Positions 12,101 to 27,100 are shown, counted from the stretch's first letter. The stretch: 64,000 nucleotides of DNA from Actinernus sp. WN-2022 (GCA_030867875.1 JAOWCC010001751.1:25536369-25600368), one strand, 5' to 3'. Numbers and translations: made by a program. Notes: a model not told the origin generated them from the letters alone.

Positions 12101-15100
12101 ATGGCCTGAATCTGCCATCGACACTTCATGTAGGGGAGACAACCATTTCCGAGGTTATCTCAAAACCTTTAGTTGATTAATTATTGATAATGTATTTTAC
12201 TTCTTAAGTTATAATCCGCTGAACGTCCGTGGTGCATTGAATAGTGTATACGTTTATACGAGATCGCAGCAGTACATTGAAATGTAGTGAGGGATCGCTA
12301 TTGTCGACAGCGTGCATTCAGTTTTTTTTTTTCAGTGTTTCTCTCATTAAAAAAGCTTGGCAATTGTTATATAAAACAAATAGATTATATTTTCCCGTTT
12401 GTTTGTTGTCGTATAATTGTACAGAGGACGTTACAGCGTGTGAAGATCGACAGTCACGACTGTGCGACGACCCAGTTCATTTGTGATTGTTTCAGTTTGA
12501 TCATTTGCATTAAATGCGTAAACACAATGGGTCAAGCGTTCCTTCTTTAATCCTTCTAGCCTTCCCACAGCACCGGGAAAACATCTGATCGTATCATCTG
12601 TTACTCTGGTGAGAAAGGAATCAAACACAGAAACTCTGCTCGGATACAATCCGCATTCACCGAGGAAACAGGGTTTTCTTTCACAACCCAAAGCAGTAAA
12701 CAGCATCCTAATGTTTTGATAGAATGTTTCAATAACTTACCTAAAGCGATAGAAGCGAGGATTATTGTGGGTATAGTTGAGGACTCATTCGCTATACAAA
12801 ATGGCGAAAGGCCAATGACCGAAAGCACGGATTGTAGTTACCAGTTCTCTGCTCCGATGAAATGATAACGAGGCACAATGTAGGTCGCAGCAATTATTTA
12901 CTAAAAAAGTTTAAGCTCTCGGAAACTTGTATTTGAAACCAGAGCCTTCGTTCTTTCGGCCAGCGGAGCATAACGTTTTGCCGCGGTGTATTAGAGGACA
13001 CACACATGGATGGCGTCATGAACGCGCGCAACCAATTTCTCAACTCGTTTTGATTGGATGTTTACATAGTTTTAGTTTGCGATTATTACATAAAACAAAT
13101 AGATGCCATTCAGCTGTGCGTCTGTCCTCTTATAGTGAAACGTGAAATTTATAGTGAAACGTGTAACATCAGTTACATCATTCGACTTGCTCTCGTGGCG
13201 CAATTCTTTATTCTATTCACGTTGTGACGTCGTCTGTGCATCTATAGGAAGACAAACGCGTGGCAGAATGGAATCTATTTGTTAAATAGGTGCACAGATC
13301 ACGTCACAAGGTGCAATAACACCACAGTTCTGAAGCTCACCAAGCTTGTTCCTGTCTCCATTTAACTCTTCTTTTTCATTTCAGCCGAACTTGCATTCTG
13401 TGGCGAGGTGTTTGACCTGACCTTTGTGCTTCAGTTTCTCAGATTCTTACCGGAGATAGAGGAAATCAAGTTTTTCTTGCAGGTACACTGTATACAACTC
13501 CATAGGTCTTACTTCTGTACACTGAGCGCAACTTAATGACGTTGAATAAAAATAAAATGCTTTCTAGAGATGTTTCGAGATGGTAAACATAGTTGATAGA
13601 CTGTAATTTTGACGTTGGTTTAAGTGGGTTTCTATTGGGTGCGAATAGATCTAATTCGCTCACCTCAATGTTGTTCCATTACAGATCATTTGGTATTTCT
13701 CCAGAGAACTCAGTGCTTTTTTCTCCCGAGTTGTGAGAAAGTTATGCATTTCTCTTGGGATAAAGAGAAACAGAAACATTACTCATGGGTGCAGTCAGGT
13801 GATCTGTAATGGGACAAATTAGAGAGCGAATTAGGTATATTACGACTTACGGTAAAGAGAGGGTACGGTATGGTCTTGCGTTTGCCAAGTACTGGGGTGT
13901 ATGAAATAAAACGAATTATTATACGACTTGGCTAAAACTAAAATGAGTGCAAATATGAGACCGTATTACATGGGTCGCGAACAGGTTTGTACAGGTTTAT
14001 TCAACACTTAAAAGGTTTTGTAAGCATGCGAGCCAATCGAAATGGGCCTGTTTGAGTAACAGCCAATGAGCTTTTAGCGCACGGAAACAAATTTTTCAGT
14101 GCGCGGCGCCCCAGACATTGGACTTCAATTCTTCAACTGAGGCCGAGAGATTTCTTCTCTCGAGATTCTCTTCAAACAGAGCAGTAAGGTAAGCGAAAAC
14201 AAACCTTTTTTGTTCGTGTTAGCCGTCGTATAATAAACAATTTATTACATGAAGAGTTGTGTAATACGGCTGGGAATTTGTACTCGTCAATTCTATTTTT
14301 TTTCTCGCGTTTCAGGCTCGAAAAAATAAATCTGACTCGTAAATAAAATACCCAGCCGTATTACACAACTTTCTGTGTAATAACCTCTTTTTACACGTTG
14401 TAAGGTGCCCCACCTACTGTATAAACTTTCACAAATTGCCAACTTAATAAGTATTATATAAAACTGATATAATGGAAGCCCAATTATGATTGCAACGCAG
14501 TCTGGAAGTTAGAATGAATAGGTTAAGAACGAGTGCAGGATCAAGTCGTGGTTTTCGGTCATGCGCAGTAGTGCCTGCTGAGTAGAAGGTTTCTCCTCTT
14601 GGAGCCAATTCAATAAAACTTGTAAATTACAAATCTGTCCATTGTTATGCAGGAAGTAAATGTTCCTTATAGATGCCCAAATATATTGCTGTGTTTGTTT
14701 TCTGTAAATTGTACACTAGCTGTTATTTATAGACCGATTTTCATGTCCACAAGTCATTTGAATTTTACCAGAGTTCCTAAAGAGAGGAATCGCTCACTCA
14801 TTCTGATTGGCTAAAAGTACATAGATTAGCAGTGGTAAATTTGACAGCGACTGAGTGACGATGGTTGTTTAGTGTAGTGGTTGCGACGTTTGCCTTACGA
14901 GTAGGAGTAGCGGGGTTCGAGTTCTAGAAAATCTCTCAAAAATTTTTACCTCACCATTTTCTTGAGAAGTTTTTCTTGAGAACCCTAGCTCTAGGTGGGT
15001 AAGATCTTGTTTACTGACCGGTTAGGGTTTTTTATGGTTCAGGGTAGGGTTTTAGTTAGTATATATTGTCATTTCATGAATTAGTTAAGTGAGCGATTCC

Positions 15101-18100
15101 TCTCCTTGGGAGCTCGTAATATGATGCACGTTGCCATCTAGGATCTCATGACGTCACAGTTCTGCCTCTATTGTTACACAACAAAAGAGCTATTGTTTTC
15201 TAACAATAGAGGCAACCGTGTGACGTCATAAGATCCAAGCCGATGGCGACGTGCAGGAAATTCAAATGAGTTTTATGGACAGGAAAATCAGTCCATAACT
15301 GACATCTAGTATACAATTTACAGGAGACAAACACAGCAATGTATTTAGGCATCTATAAGGAACATTTGGGAGCAAACATTGTTTTTCAGCCGAGGTTCCC
15401 TTCAACTACAAGTGTAAACGTTTTATTGAATTGGTCGGCCTGGTCGTCAGCACCTGTCTGTTTATTGTAATAATCTTTTTATCTAATCACATCGGCTCAG
15501 GTCGAGAAGCTGGTGGCCCGAGTATGTCTACCTGAGTACGACACTCTACGCCGTAGCTTCCTCTCACTGGCTCGAAGCTCAAACAAGCGACATTCCCAGA
15601 CCCAGGGGGTTCGCTCACGGTCATCCACCACCACAGCTATCCCAGAAGAAGGGGTCGATAGCGCGGACGAAACTACTGGCCCGAGTGGAGCTACAGATGA
15701 AACGACTAGCAGTATTTTCCGGAGGTATACAGATATTACCCGAGGCTGGGTGGATACGATGTCTGTTCCAATCTTGGGCCTATCCTTAGGGTACATGTAT
15801 CACCCTATTATCCCGAACTCCAAATATGATATCTCCAGAGAAAAGTGCCTGCTGTGGGAACCAACAGATATGGAGCCGGACGTTATCACACTGGAGCTGG
15901 AAGCGGGGCCTGCGGCATTACGTCTGTTTGGGTCCCTTTTCAAAATCTTGGCTGGAATTAAGGTATTATGTAGTGTACAACTCTCATCGACTCTCGTCAT
16001 CTCTCATGCGCTTTCATTGAATTGGAACCTGTTCAAATTTTCATGAGAGTTGGTGACAGTTTTCTTCAACTGTCATGTGCTCTCATGCTCGTTTGACCGG
16101 GGCTTTATAATTACTGTACGGTATACCGTGACATTGAGTGGTTTCCGTATGGTATGCCGTGACATTGAAATAATTTCCGTACGGTATGCCGTGACATTGA
16201 AATGGTTTTCGTTTGGTATGCCGTGACATTGAAATGGTTTCCGTACGGTATGCCCTGACATTGTAATGGTATCCGTACGGTAATGCCGTGACATTGAAAT
16301 GGTTTCCGTACGGTATGCCGTGACATTGAAATGGTTTCTGTACGGTATGGTGTGACATTGAAATGGTTTCCCTCTACTGTTTTTGTATCATTCTGATCCA
16401 ATCACAATGCAGAATACATTACGGCTACAAAGTCTGCTCTGTATGAGTCTGATTACCCATTAAAATATTTTTCACTGTAGTTCTTCAATTCATGTCGAAA
16501 ATAACGACCGTACGATTGCAATATATGTTGTTCTGCGGTATTATCCCACTAAAATTCGTAATCTCCAAGAATGACACTTGCCTACCAGCAAATCAAGTTC
16601 TAAACCGTCTAAAACCAAACACTGTTTTAACCCATCGCGCAATCGATTTTCGTTTTACCGAGAGTTATCCACGATATGTCTTTTGCGGGAAACAGTCACG
16701 TGCTGATATATCACTTCAATGGCGATGGACCCATGGGTAAGGCTTTACTGGATGGCAAACAACCTTGAAATCGCAGTTTTAGAAAGATCAACAATCGATT
16801 GGAGATGGGAAATAGCATTTACAAACAGGTTTTGCTAATAACACTACCGATCTCGTACAAGTGCCTTTAAGTATATGAATTAAGATTTTGTTGCCACCTG
16901 TACAACCACGTGATTGCATTTTACAACCAGGTTTTGCTAATTATAACACTACCGATCTTGTACAAGTGCCTTTAAGTATATGAATTAAGATTTTGTTGCC
17001 ACCTGTACAACCACGTGATTGCATTTTACAACCAGGTTTTGCTAATTATAACACTACCGATCTTGTACAAGTGCCTTTAAGTATATGAATTAAGATTTTG
17101 TTGCCACCCAGTACAACCACGTGATAGCATTCATGACTGTTGGCACAATGCTGAAGCAACACCTTTCACCAAATTTTTCACTCCTCTTTCCAATATTCAT
17201 TATTACCAGACACATCAGGTTGATAAACATACTTATTTTATTAATTACTTCAGAACAAATTATAAACGAAGTTTCATTACATACCATGGTATCAAAATTT
17301 GGGGGAAATTCCTCTGGAATTGAGAGATGTACAAAGAAATTCCTTAAAAATAGACTGAAAGAAACCACTGCTAGCAGGGTATTTTCCTAATACGATAGGT
17401 AACTAGTTCCTTTAAAAAACTAGTGTTGGTCTGCGTCGGCGGGGAAGATAAACACTGGTATATAATCAACTAAAGTCGATTGAGGTATGCTAACCGCTGT
17501 GGAAAGCGAGTAGCAGCTAACGTTTCGAGCGCTAGCCCTTCGTCAGAGTTAGCATACCTCAGTCGACTTTAGTTGATTATATACCAGTGTTTATTTTCCT
17601 AATAGTTCGTCACCTCTCATCTTTACTTACGATTATATTTATATTTCATTTTCCTCCTTCTAGATACTTAATTGAGTTAACCTCACTCATCATGAATTGT
17701 AACTTCAAACATATAAAATTGTTACTGAGTGTAACCGTACTGTAACTGTGCTATACCGTATTTCTGTAATTTGATTGGATCAGCAGGACAAAAACAATAG
17801 GGAACCCATTTCAATGTCACGGTATGCCGTACAGTAACCGTGCCGTAGTCATTTCCGTAGTTTGACCCACTCATACGAAATCTGCTCTACTGTGGTTTTG
17901 GTTTATGACATTCAATAGAAAACCGCTATATCTATGTACCAATCTCACAGGAGAATTACTTCGGTGTCAACCAAGTATTCCAGGAGTGTGCGTCCTTGGC
18001 GACTGCTAAGGGTGGTACGAAGGTGTTTCCTCAAAGAACAGTAACGCCAGAACCCACTAAGGACTCCGTGAACATGTTCTCACTCAGACCGCTCGATGCC

Positions 18101-21100
18101 AACATATACCTCAGTCTGTATGACTTCAAGACCGAACTTACCAAGGTGAGTATATTTAACACTGACAGTAAGCAATTATTGGATGAGGTTTAGCATGTGG
18201 GCGCAAATTAACAAGATCAAGGTTTTATTATTGTTTTATTATTCATTTTCTAAACTTTGTAAAACTAGATTGGCGAAGAGATGAAATACCAGCTAAAACG
18301 TACGCAATAAGATGGTTAGGTGCTTTGTGCACTATGATTGTCTGTAGACTACAGGCTATAATCTAGAATAAGCTCTTGTAATCTGTTTTAATCTTTGCCA
18401 TCCTCTATCGAAAAAGATTGAAAAGCATATCAGGACATTCACATGGTATTTCTCTTCTATCTGAAGGTGTTATTTTTGTAGTTTTGTTTCAAAGAAACTT
18501 GAAGGTTTAATTCAGTCCACCTTTTTATTTGTCGTCCTAGAATACAGAAAGACAGCTTTTACCAAGAGAACTAAAATCCTCTGTTCAAACAGTACCGAGA
18601 AATACGACGGCTCGTACTTTTACCCACAATCCTTTGTGCGCTAAAACCTTAAATCCGTTATAAGATCGATATAGAGAGCTTTAAATCTTAAAAACAAGCC
18701 AGTACAAGTGCTGTTGCCAATACACTGTCATTCAAGAGAATAGAGGATTTACACGTGTTATCCTAATAACAAGCCAGTACAAGTGCTGTTGCCAATACAC
18801 TGTCATTCAAGAGAATAGAGGATTTACACGTGTGTGTTTTAGGTTCGCAAGGGATTGTGGTCAAATGTACAGCCTCCATCTTTTTCGGTACGGTGGATTG
18901 ACAGGGTCCCCTTTAAAAGTGCTTCTTTAAGGGTGCGTTCACCAATTTCGTCGCTAAGCAGCGACGTTGCTATGAAGGGTCGGCGCGCGCGCGCGCTCAT
19001 GCAAATGGCGGGAAAAACTTACTTCCGGTTTAGTGAAAAGGCAACGCGCGCGCTTTGCAATTCGCTGGATGGCAAGTTTTGTTTACATTTCGTAAAAGTT
19101 ACAATGAAGTTATTTTTGCTACTTCAACCCGGTTTTTTTTTACTTTCCCTGCTTCAAATTTACTTTATATAATTGCCGAAAAAGAGCGATAAAACCGAGA
19201 AAGCCATTCTAGCTGCGGAGGGTCGCTGGACGAGGGAAAATTCCGATGTCAGTGGAATTCGGGTGTCAAGTGCAAACTAATTTTCTTTTTGATTTCGACA
19301 AAGAAAGTTTGGAAAGTGCTCGGAAAGAGCTTGTTGATAATGAGGGGAGTCAGAATGTACTTACAAGTGAGCAGCTAGACGCGAGAGGAGTCTTCGAAGA
19401 GTTTGGTTTTGAGCCACTTTCACAAGAAAGTAGCGAAGAAAAATGCAGTGCCTATACGAAAGAGAAATCAACTCCATTTTTACGGCGGCTCGTCACGATA
19501 CTAGGGACTTGACTGCCGGGAAGTAATCGGTTAATAATGTCCAAAACGTTTTCATATATTCTGATACCAGAGTGTTCTGATACCCTGGACACTATAAAGA
19601 AGCAAAGACCGATACAACGTAGAACGTAGATTGTCGTTCAAGGTTGGAAATGTCTGTGAAAAATGCGTAAGTTAAACATAAATACGGAAACGGACGATAG
19701 CAAGTTCCCAATAACTTGCGACCATTCCTTTAGGGCGAACAAAGCCTAAGGCCTACTTGCCGAATTTTGTAATTATTTCTTTATTGATCAATGGAGAATA
19801 TTATAAGGATTACGAACATGTGCGAATGATATTACACATTATAGCAAGACATTCCTCTGGAATTGACATATTTAGCAGTGGTTTTGATTGCTATAGGATA
19901 GAAAACTGAATCAGATTTTGATGTTTCTCCTCGACGCGACGTAAAGTATAAAATTGGGGACACTAGTCCTACGATTTTTATATGTCCTTATCCGAGTAGA
20001 CGTGAAGGTCTACCGTTTACTGTATTATGTAAAGGCAACACCTTCTACTTAATTATTTTAAGACCCTGAGTGTTGGTCCGGCCGGGGTTTGAACCTGCAA
20101 TCTCCCGCTCGACAGACCGGCGCTTATTACAACCGGAAGGCGGTTAGACATGTGACTGATTATGGTGCAAATCGACTTCTTTGCGTGAATAAACCGCTGG
20201 AATTAGATGTCTGATAATGCAGCTCTGTCTCAATTTCACTGATTTCATTTTCTTGTCCAATGCCTTTAGCTTTGCCCTCGCAAATTCCATCGGTACACAA
20301 GAATCCATGTATGTAAAGATAATTGCTTTGTAACCACCCAAACGCGGCCGTGCCCCGTGGACCGCCCCGTGGGCCTTGGTAACAATATTATACATCCGGA
20401 TTCACAAAAAAATGAAACTGAGTTCGTGAAACAAAGAAAAGTCAATCCTTTTTCACATAAAAATTGTCCTGAAGTTGCATTGCACAGAGCCAAGCATGGG
20501 TTTAGCGGAAAAAAAAAATACGGAAGTTATGACCATCTAACTGTTAAAATTCACGGGGAAAAAATCTAAAACGATCAATTTTCGGTATATCGTAAAACGC
20601 ATGCTACACCTTTTGTGCCTTACCCAGACCAATGATATATGCAAATATGAAAGCACTATCCCAAAGAAATCATGAGTTGATTGAATTGTTCTACCTTGAT
20701 GACGTAATAATGACATCATATGATGACATCATCAAAATAAAAAGGTCCGTCTACCAGGAGTTCCTGAGTGATTTATTAATTATTTTACTCAAATTGTTGG
20801 AGTTTTATAGCGTTTTAAATTCTACTTAGCAACGGCCCAAAACAATTGGTAAACGCACCCTTAAGCATCTCTTTTTTTGGTCAACATACTGTACCCTTCT
20901 TCATCTCTTTGTGGCACCCATTACTCTCCCATGACATTTTTTACCCGTCCCCAGCACTGTGGAGTGAATGAGTCTTTCTGATACACATTTCACTCCCCAG
21001 CACTGGGGTTAATGAGTCTTTCTGATACCCATTTCACTCCCCAGCACTGTGGGGTTAATGAGTCCACGTGCCCACTGCTCATCATGGAGAGGTTCTCATT

Positions 21101-24100
21101 TGAGATGCACAAGACCTATACGGAAACGAGGCTGCAGCTGCATCTCACGCCAATCACCATTCTAGTCTCTGATGGGAATGAGGTAGGAATATTATGATGA
21201 TGATGATCTCTTGGGTACTGGTTTATGAGTATCAGATTAGGAGAGAAGGAAGTGACAGTTTGGAAAAGTTGAAAAAGGCAATTGGGTTAAAGGATAGCAC
21301 CTGTTACAAAATGTCAAAGTTTAGGTGTGTAAGATGTTCACCTGGGTCAGTTTCGCAAACCCCGATGAAGCTAATCCAGGATTAAGGGTAATCATTTGTT
21401 TGATTTACTAACTTCTAGACTACTGAGTTGGTATTAAAAACGTATGATTTGATGAGGAATGAGTAGTCGTGTTTTTTTTTTGGTGGGGGGTGGGTGGGGA
21501 CTTGTATCATAAATGGGGTAGGTGTGTGCGGCCGGATCAGTCACTGTTTCTGGGAAACCCCACCCCTCCCCCACATTTCACCCTAACCTTTAATGGTTAA
21601 TCATTAATAGAACGATGCATATCCAAGGGAGTGGTTTTACGAGACCAGGATTTCCAAAACCAGGATTTCCAAGTTATCGTCAAACCGAGCTTGGGAATCG
21701 GAATTAGGTTCAAATCCTTACCCAGTACCGACGCACGTATATATTACGTCATACACAAGAATGCTCCCCCCTCCCCCTCCCAGGTGAATAATGCCTCTCC
21801 ACTTGTAATCCGAGATTGAAGAATGACACCTTTTACCAATAGAACCAACTCCACAGTTAACATTTAACCGATTATGATGGTCTGTAGTGTAACTTAAACA
21901 CTGAATTTCTAACGGGACCTGAAACAACCATAAGAGGCTGATCAAAGCCAGGACCTGGATAATCCACAGATCGAATTGAAATTTAGCGTGTTGGTTTTTG
22001 TGGAGGGAGGAAAACCTGAGAATCTGGACAAAAACCCTTAGAGCAAGGGCGAGATACCAACAAACTCAACTCACATATGGCGCCACGTCCGGGGATCGAA
22101 CCTGGATCACAAAGGTGAGAGGTGAAGTGCTTAACCACTGCGCCACCCCGGCTCCCCAACTTACGTATAATGTTGGTATGACGTATAGGTTTCGTGTTCC
22201 ATTAGTCCCCAGAGATTAATGTTTTATCTTGTTGTACCCCCAGCGTGGTATGTTTCATCAACCCTTGTCCCAGGGTCACTTGAGTCTGTCAGGATTTCAG
22301 CTCCGCGGACATGCCATGTTCTCAGGGCTGGGCCTGCCACCCGACAGCGACACTCTGGAGTACGCGTGGCTGATGGAACTGCAGTTTGGCATATTGTCTG
22401 GCAAGGTTACCCTACCTCAGGTGAGAGGAGGCTGAACAAGCTCAGTATTTAGACAACTTCAAGTACGCTTGGCTTGTTAAATGGCTATAGGCGAATCCTT
22501 GCTGGCGTCATTGTTTACCTCAATAGCATAAATTAAACTGCAAGCTACAAACAACCAGACTACATCGGTTCATAGTTAATACCGAAAATTTGAGATTAAT
22601 ATGTTAAATATTTACGGAGAAATTGACTTTTCAAAACTGTAAAATGGGCTGGTGGGCAAGAATTGATGACAGCCATACATTCTTTGTAAATTTTGAGATT
22701 TTTAAACGCTCATTCCTCAAAATATATTTATCATATCACTCTCAAATCTTTGGTGATTATCAAGTGTGACAATGTCTTTCGATTTATGGACTCTGTTTGT
22801 TTGTATGTACGTCGCTTGAAGTTTGATGTATGCTAATGAGGAAACAACGTAAACAAAGATTCGCCTATAGATAGGCTTATGCTTTGTGTTGTTTGTTCGT
22901 GCGTCGTACTACACGTGCACTATTTATTTTCGTAATTTAATTTCCATTACATGTATGCGCGTGCATCTCTTCGTATTTGATTACTGGGAGCTCCGCTCAT
23001 AGGCTTACATATATTATATATATTATCAGTTATTGTTAAAAGCTACCGAGACTGTCTACTGCCCCTGTATTCTTGTTTAGTCGCTCTATCTAGCCTGCTT
23101 GCAGGCCCTGGTTGATTTGGGGCTCTTGTTGATTTGGGGTTCCTGTGGTGGGAGAGAGGAGGGGGAAGGGGAAGGGGAGAAAGAGAGATACATTTTCACT
23201 CCCTTCCCCATCGTCTCCCACCACAGGAACCCCAAATCAACCAGAGCCTGCAAGCAGGCTACACTCTACCATCTCTGGTATCTTCCGCGGTAGAGTTGCA
23301 CGCGTATGTAACGGTAACATGACGCGTATACGTGCACACGGAGATGTAATGGAATTTAAAGTTGGAAATATTTTACGCGTTACAGCAAAAATTCAGACTG
23401 ATCATTGAGATAATTTGGAAAACCACAAATTAAATATAAATGATAGGACGTCGTTAAATAGCCATACAAAATTGAGCAGGCCAATTCAGGACTCGAAAAC
23501 CTTACGTGTTCCTGGGCGGTCGGGCAAGAATTCACTCTCATGCTATACACTACTTTCATAATGGCCGCCTCCCAATTTCCATAATTTGGAAGATCAGTCT
23601 GTATAGAGAAACCAATGCTACCACATGAACGATTACATTAAAACGACTAATTGTTTTGAGTTTTAGAAAATTGGTGCGGGGCAGAGGAATAGCTAGTTAC
23701 GTTTGCCCTCGGTGTCCCTTAGAGAATAACTCGAAACGCTACTACGGTCAGCGAACTTTGAACAAAGATATTCAGCCGCTAGGCCATTTAGCGATTTATA
23801 GACCATAGTAGTAGTTAGAATTTTCCGTTGATTGTCTAGCTTTCTCCAGCCAAGTTTTTTGAATAGATAATCAGCATTGGCGTCGTAATTGGAAAAAGTC
23901 AAAATTCGTACAGCACGATTTTGTCGCATTTGAAGTTTAGTGGCAAGAGTTTTATTGCAATTTCCCCAAACGACGCTACAGTAGTCGAAATGGGGCTGCA
24001 CTAAAGCATTATAGATACACAAGAGTGTTTCAAAAGGTACAAAAGGTCTCGTGCGTTTCAGGGCGCCAAAGCCAGAGGCAATTTTCTTTGACAGTTTGTC

Positions 24101-27100
24101 TATGTGCACATTCCAAGATAAGTGTTCGTCAATATGCACTCCAAGACATTTTGTGGATGTAACTCGATTAACAGAGGCACCATCAGTAAAAAGAGAGGGA
24201 ACTGTGTCAAACGTACTTAACCTTTGCCTTAACTCTATTAACATGTACTCAGTCTTGGAATTATTAAGGGTGAGCTTATTTGCAATTAGCCATTCACTAA
24301 CCCTCACAAGATCTTGGTTCAACTCATGGTCTATGTGATTGATATCATTGCTGGCAAAAGTTAAGTGCGTGTCATCGGCGTACATCCGAGGTTGAGAACG
24401 AGAGAGACAATTAGGCAAATCGTTTATGTAAAGTATAAAGAGGAGAGGACCTAGGTTAGTTCTCTGGGGAATGCCACAGGTTAGGGGTTGGGTGTCTGAG
24501 AGAGAACCATTTACGAAGCATCTTTGTTTGCGACTATCCAAATATGATTTTGACCAGTTAAGTGAGGCGCTTCCGACACCATAAACATTTAATTAAGATA
24601 ATAAAATGGCATGGTCAGCAGTGTCAAAAGCCTTCTTAAGATCAAGGAATACCACTGCATTAACATTGCCTTTGTCAATATTGAAAGCCCAGTTGTCAGT
24701 GGCTTCGAATAATGTCGTAACAGTGGAGTGAAGTGATCGAAACCCCGACTGATTGCTTGAGATTGAATTATTTTCAGTTAGATAGCTATAAAACTGATCG
24801 TAAACGATTCTCTCAAAAACTTTTGCCACGACGGGGATGATAGAGATACCGGTCGATAATTATTTAAGTCGGAACGTTCTCCCTGTTTGAATAATAGAAT
24901 TACTTTAGAACATTTCCATTCACTGGGAAAAACACCCGAAACAATGGATCTGTTAAAATCAAACAAAGAGAACTAGCGATCAAATCTGCGCATTCTCGAA
25001 GGAGTCGAGCAGATATTTTGTCTAATCCAGTCGCTTTAGATTTGCATAGCTTAGATAATAACGAGAACACTTTGGCACTGTCAGTTGTTTTAAGTTCGAA
25101 TCTATGGTCAGTGACCTTGGGATAATCTAAATGCAATTTTAATTGTCAAAATCATGCGACAATTTATACGCCGTTAAAGATATGCTAATCACATACATGA
25201 CGTCAGGGGTTTGCACATCTGCATTCGCCTCCGTAAATACTACAAAATACAGTTCGTTTTTTTAGTCTAATTTTCATTCTAAATATTACGTCTAACTCAG
25301 AGGGGCCTTGCTGTCGGCATATTTTTACTTTTGTAAAGTAAAAAGCATATCTTTAACGGAGTATAAATTGTGGCATGATTTTGTCAGAATTCGTGTCGAT
25401 GTGTTATTTCATCTAAACTTGATTACTGTAACTCGCTGTTATCAGGTTTGCCAAGGGACTTAATGAAGAGACTACAGTATGTTCAAAACTCGGCTGCACG
25501 ACTTCTCACGTACTCACGCAAATATGAACATATCAGTCCTATTATGAAGGAATTGCACTGGTTGCCCGTAGCAGAGAGGGTTGACTTTAAGATTTTACTA
25601 CTGACATTTAAGGCTTTAAATAATATGGCACCTTTTTATCTTAATGAACTTTTAACTCCATATGTTCCAAAACGGTCACTACGCTCTGCTACCAAATTTT
25701 TTTTAGTTATTCCTAAGTACAATTTAGAGTCCTATGGTCGCAGAGCTTTTTCAGTTACGGCACCGTCCTTATGGAATAATCTACCAGAAAACATAAGGAT
25801 TATTCAATCTTTGACTGATTTTAAAAGTTCCATTAAAACATTTCTTTTTAAGCGCGCATACTATTCATGATGTAATTTTGTAATGTTTTTATATATAGAT
25901 ATATTTTTAATCTTATCATAGTTAACTACATCAGTGGTTATAGTTTTAATATGTTTTTACCGAATGTAAAGCGCTTTTGGATTTTCGAAGAAACAGCGCT
26001 ATATAAATCTATTATTATTATTATATTATTATTATTATTTACATACTCTCGCCTGCGGATCGAGTTTGTAAATCCCATAAAACACGGCCACTCATTCTGT
26101 ATCTATTACATATTGGGGTAGTAACGTTAAAATGGCTTCACGATTGCTATAAGTGCAGTCCTTTTCAGATTGATATAATAAACAACTTATTAGTCGCCAG
26201 CCAACCAGTTTTGGCAGCTTTACGTGCACTAACCATATATAATGTTCTGTTTTTGTTCAGCTCCAATCGTTATTAAACTGGGGCCAGACGTTTGTATTCC
26301 ACCTCCTCAGCAAGGAGAACTCGTTTCAACCGCCGACTTCGTACCAACGGTGTATCCACGGTAAAATGCAGAATGATTGCCAAAGGCGACTGAAATCTCG
26401 TAAGGCAGTATACGACGCTAATGAAAAGGAAGAACTCGAAATTACGGAAGTTGAAAAAAAGGGCCATAAATCGGCAGGGGTTGATTCAAAGGGGTCAAAA
26501 TCAGGAGGGACTGAAAGCAAGGGCACTAGCAAGGGACATAAATCAATAGGGGCTGATACTAAAGGGCTCAGAGCTTCAGGAGTTGGAGACACAGAGCCCG
26601 AGTCTGCAAGGACATTGTCAGAGTTGTGCATAACGGAGGATGATATTAAATATCGCATGTCTAGGGTATCCGTGGAGAATATTGATCTGTTTATTGTTGA
26701 GACTGGAGTCGCCTGCAATCTCGAGGTAAGTTAAAAGGGTACCGTGAACAGACAAACATAGGTGTACTGGAGAAAACCTGTTTTGATTATAAATAGAACA
26801 TTATTTTGCAAAAAAACGTCCAATCTTTGAATTTGATTTTTTTTTTACAGCTCCTTGTGGGATAATTTCATAATCATAGCTGATGACGTAGCATACGGAA
26901 GTTCCATTCTGAATTATTTTGACTGCCTTCTGAGTCAGAACTACTATCTGAACTGCAGTCTGACATTATTATTTAGTTATTACATCCGAAAACAGCCCTA
27001 AACTTTATCGGAATCGGTGAAGATAACAAGAGCGGTCCCTTAAGCTACGTCACAGAACAGCTCGGCCCAGGTTCCTCGCGTTTTAGGGCTGAAGTACGGT

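Larger units (their letters stand above)
14600..15437. mobile_element. Large foldback element (outer layer of triple nest)
   Basis: Left arm 14600-14771 plus about 15117-15172 and right arm about 15195-15437 are complementary over more than 250 bases (CCAATTCAATAAAAC, TGTTCCTTATAGATGCC, ATGACGTCACA, CCTCTATTGTTA). The left arm is split by the element at 14772-15116. Confidence 0.75.

Noticed and set aside
12431..12706. Minus-strand 91-codon frame in the family C interior
   Set aside because: No recognisable domain or homologous exon pattern; kept only as unknown interior sequence.
15963..16046. Exon 9 extension past 15962
   Set aside because: The frame stays open briefly but homology ends at the GTATTA donor and exon 10 resumes with the conserved ENYFG in phase.
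16073..16401. Overlapping minus-strand frames with repeated HFNVTAY-type peptides
   Set aside because: Translation of the 32-bp satellite in all frames, not a protein.
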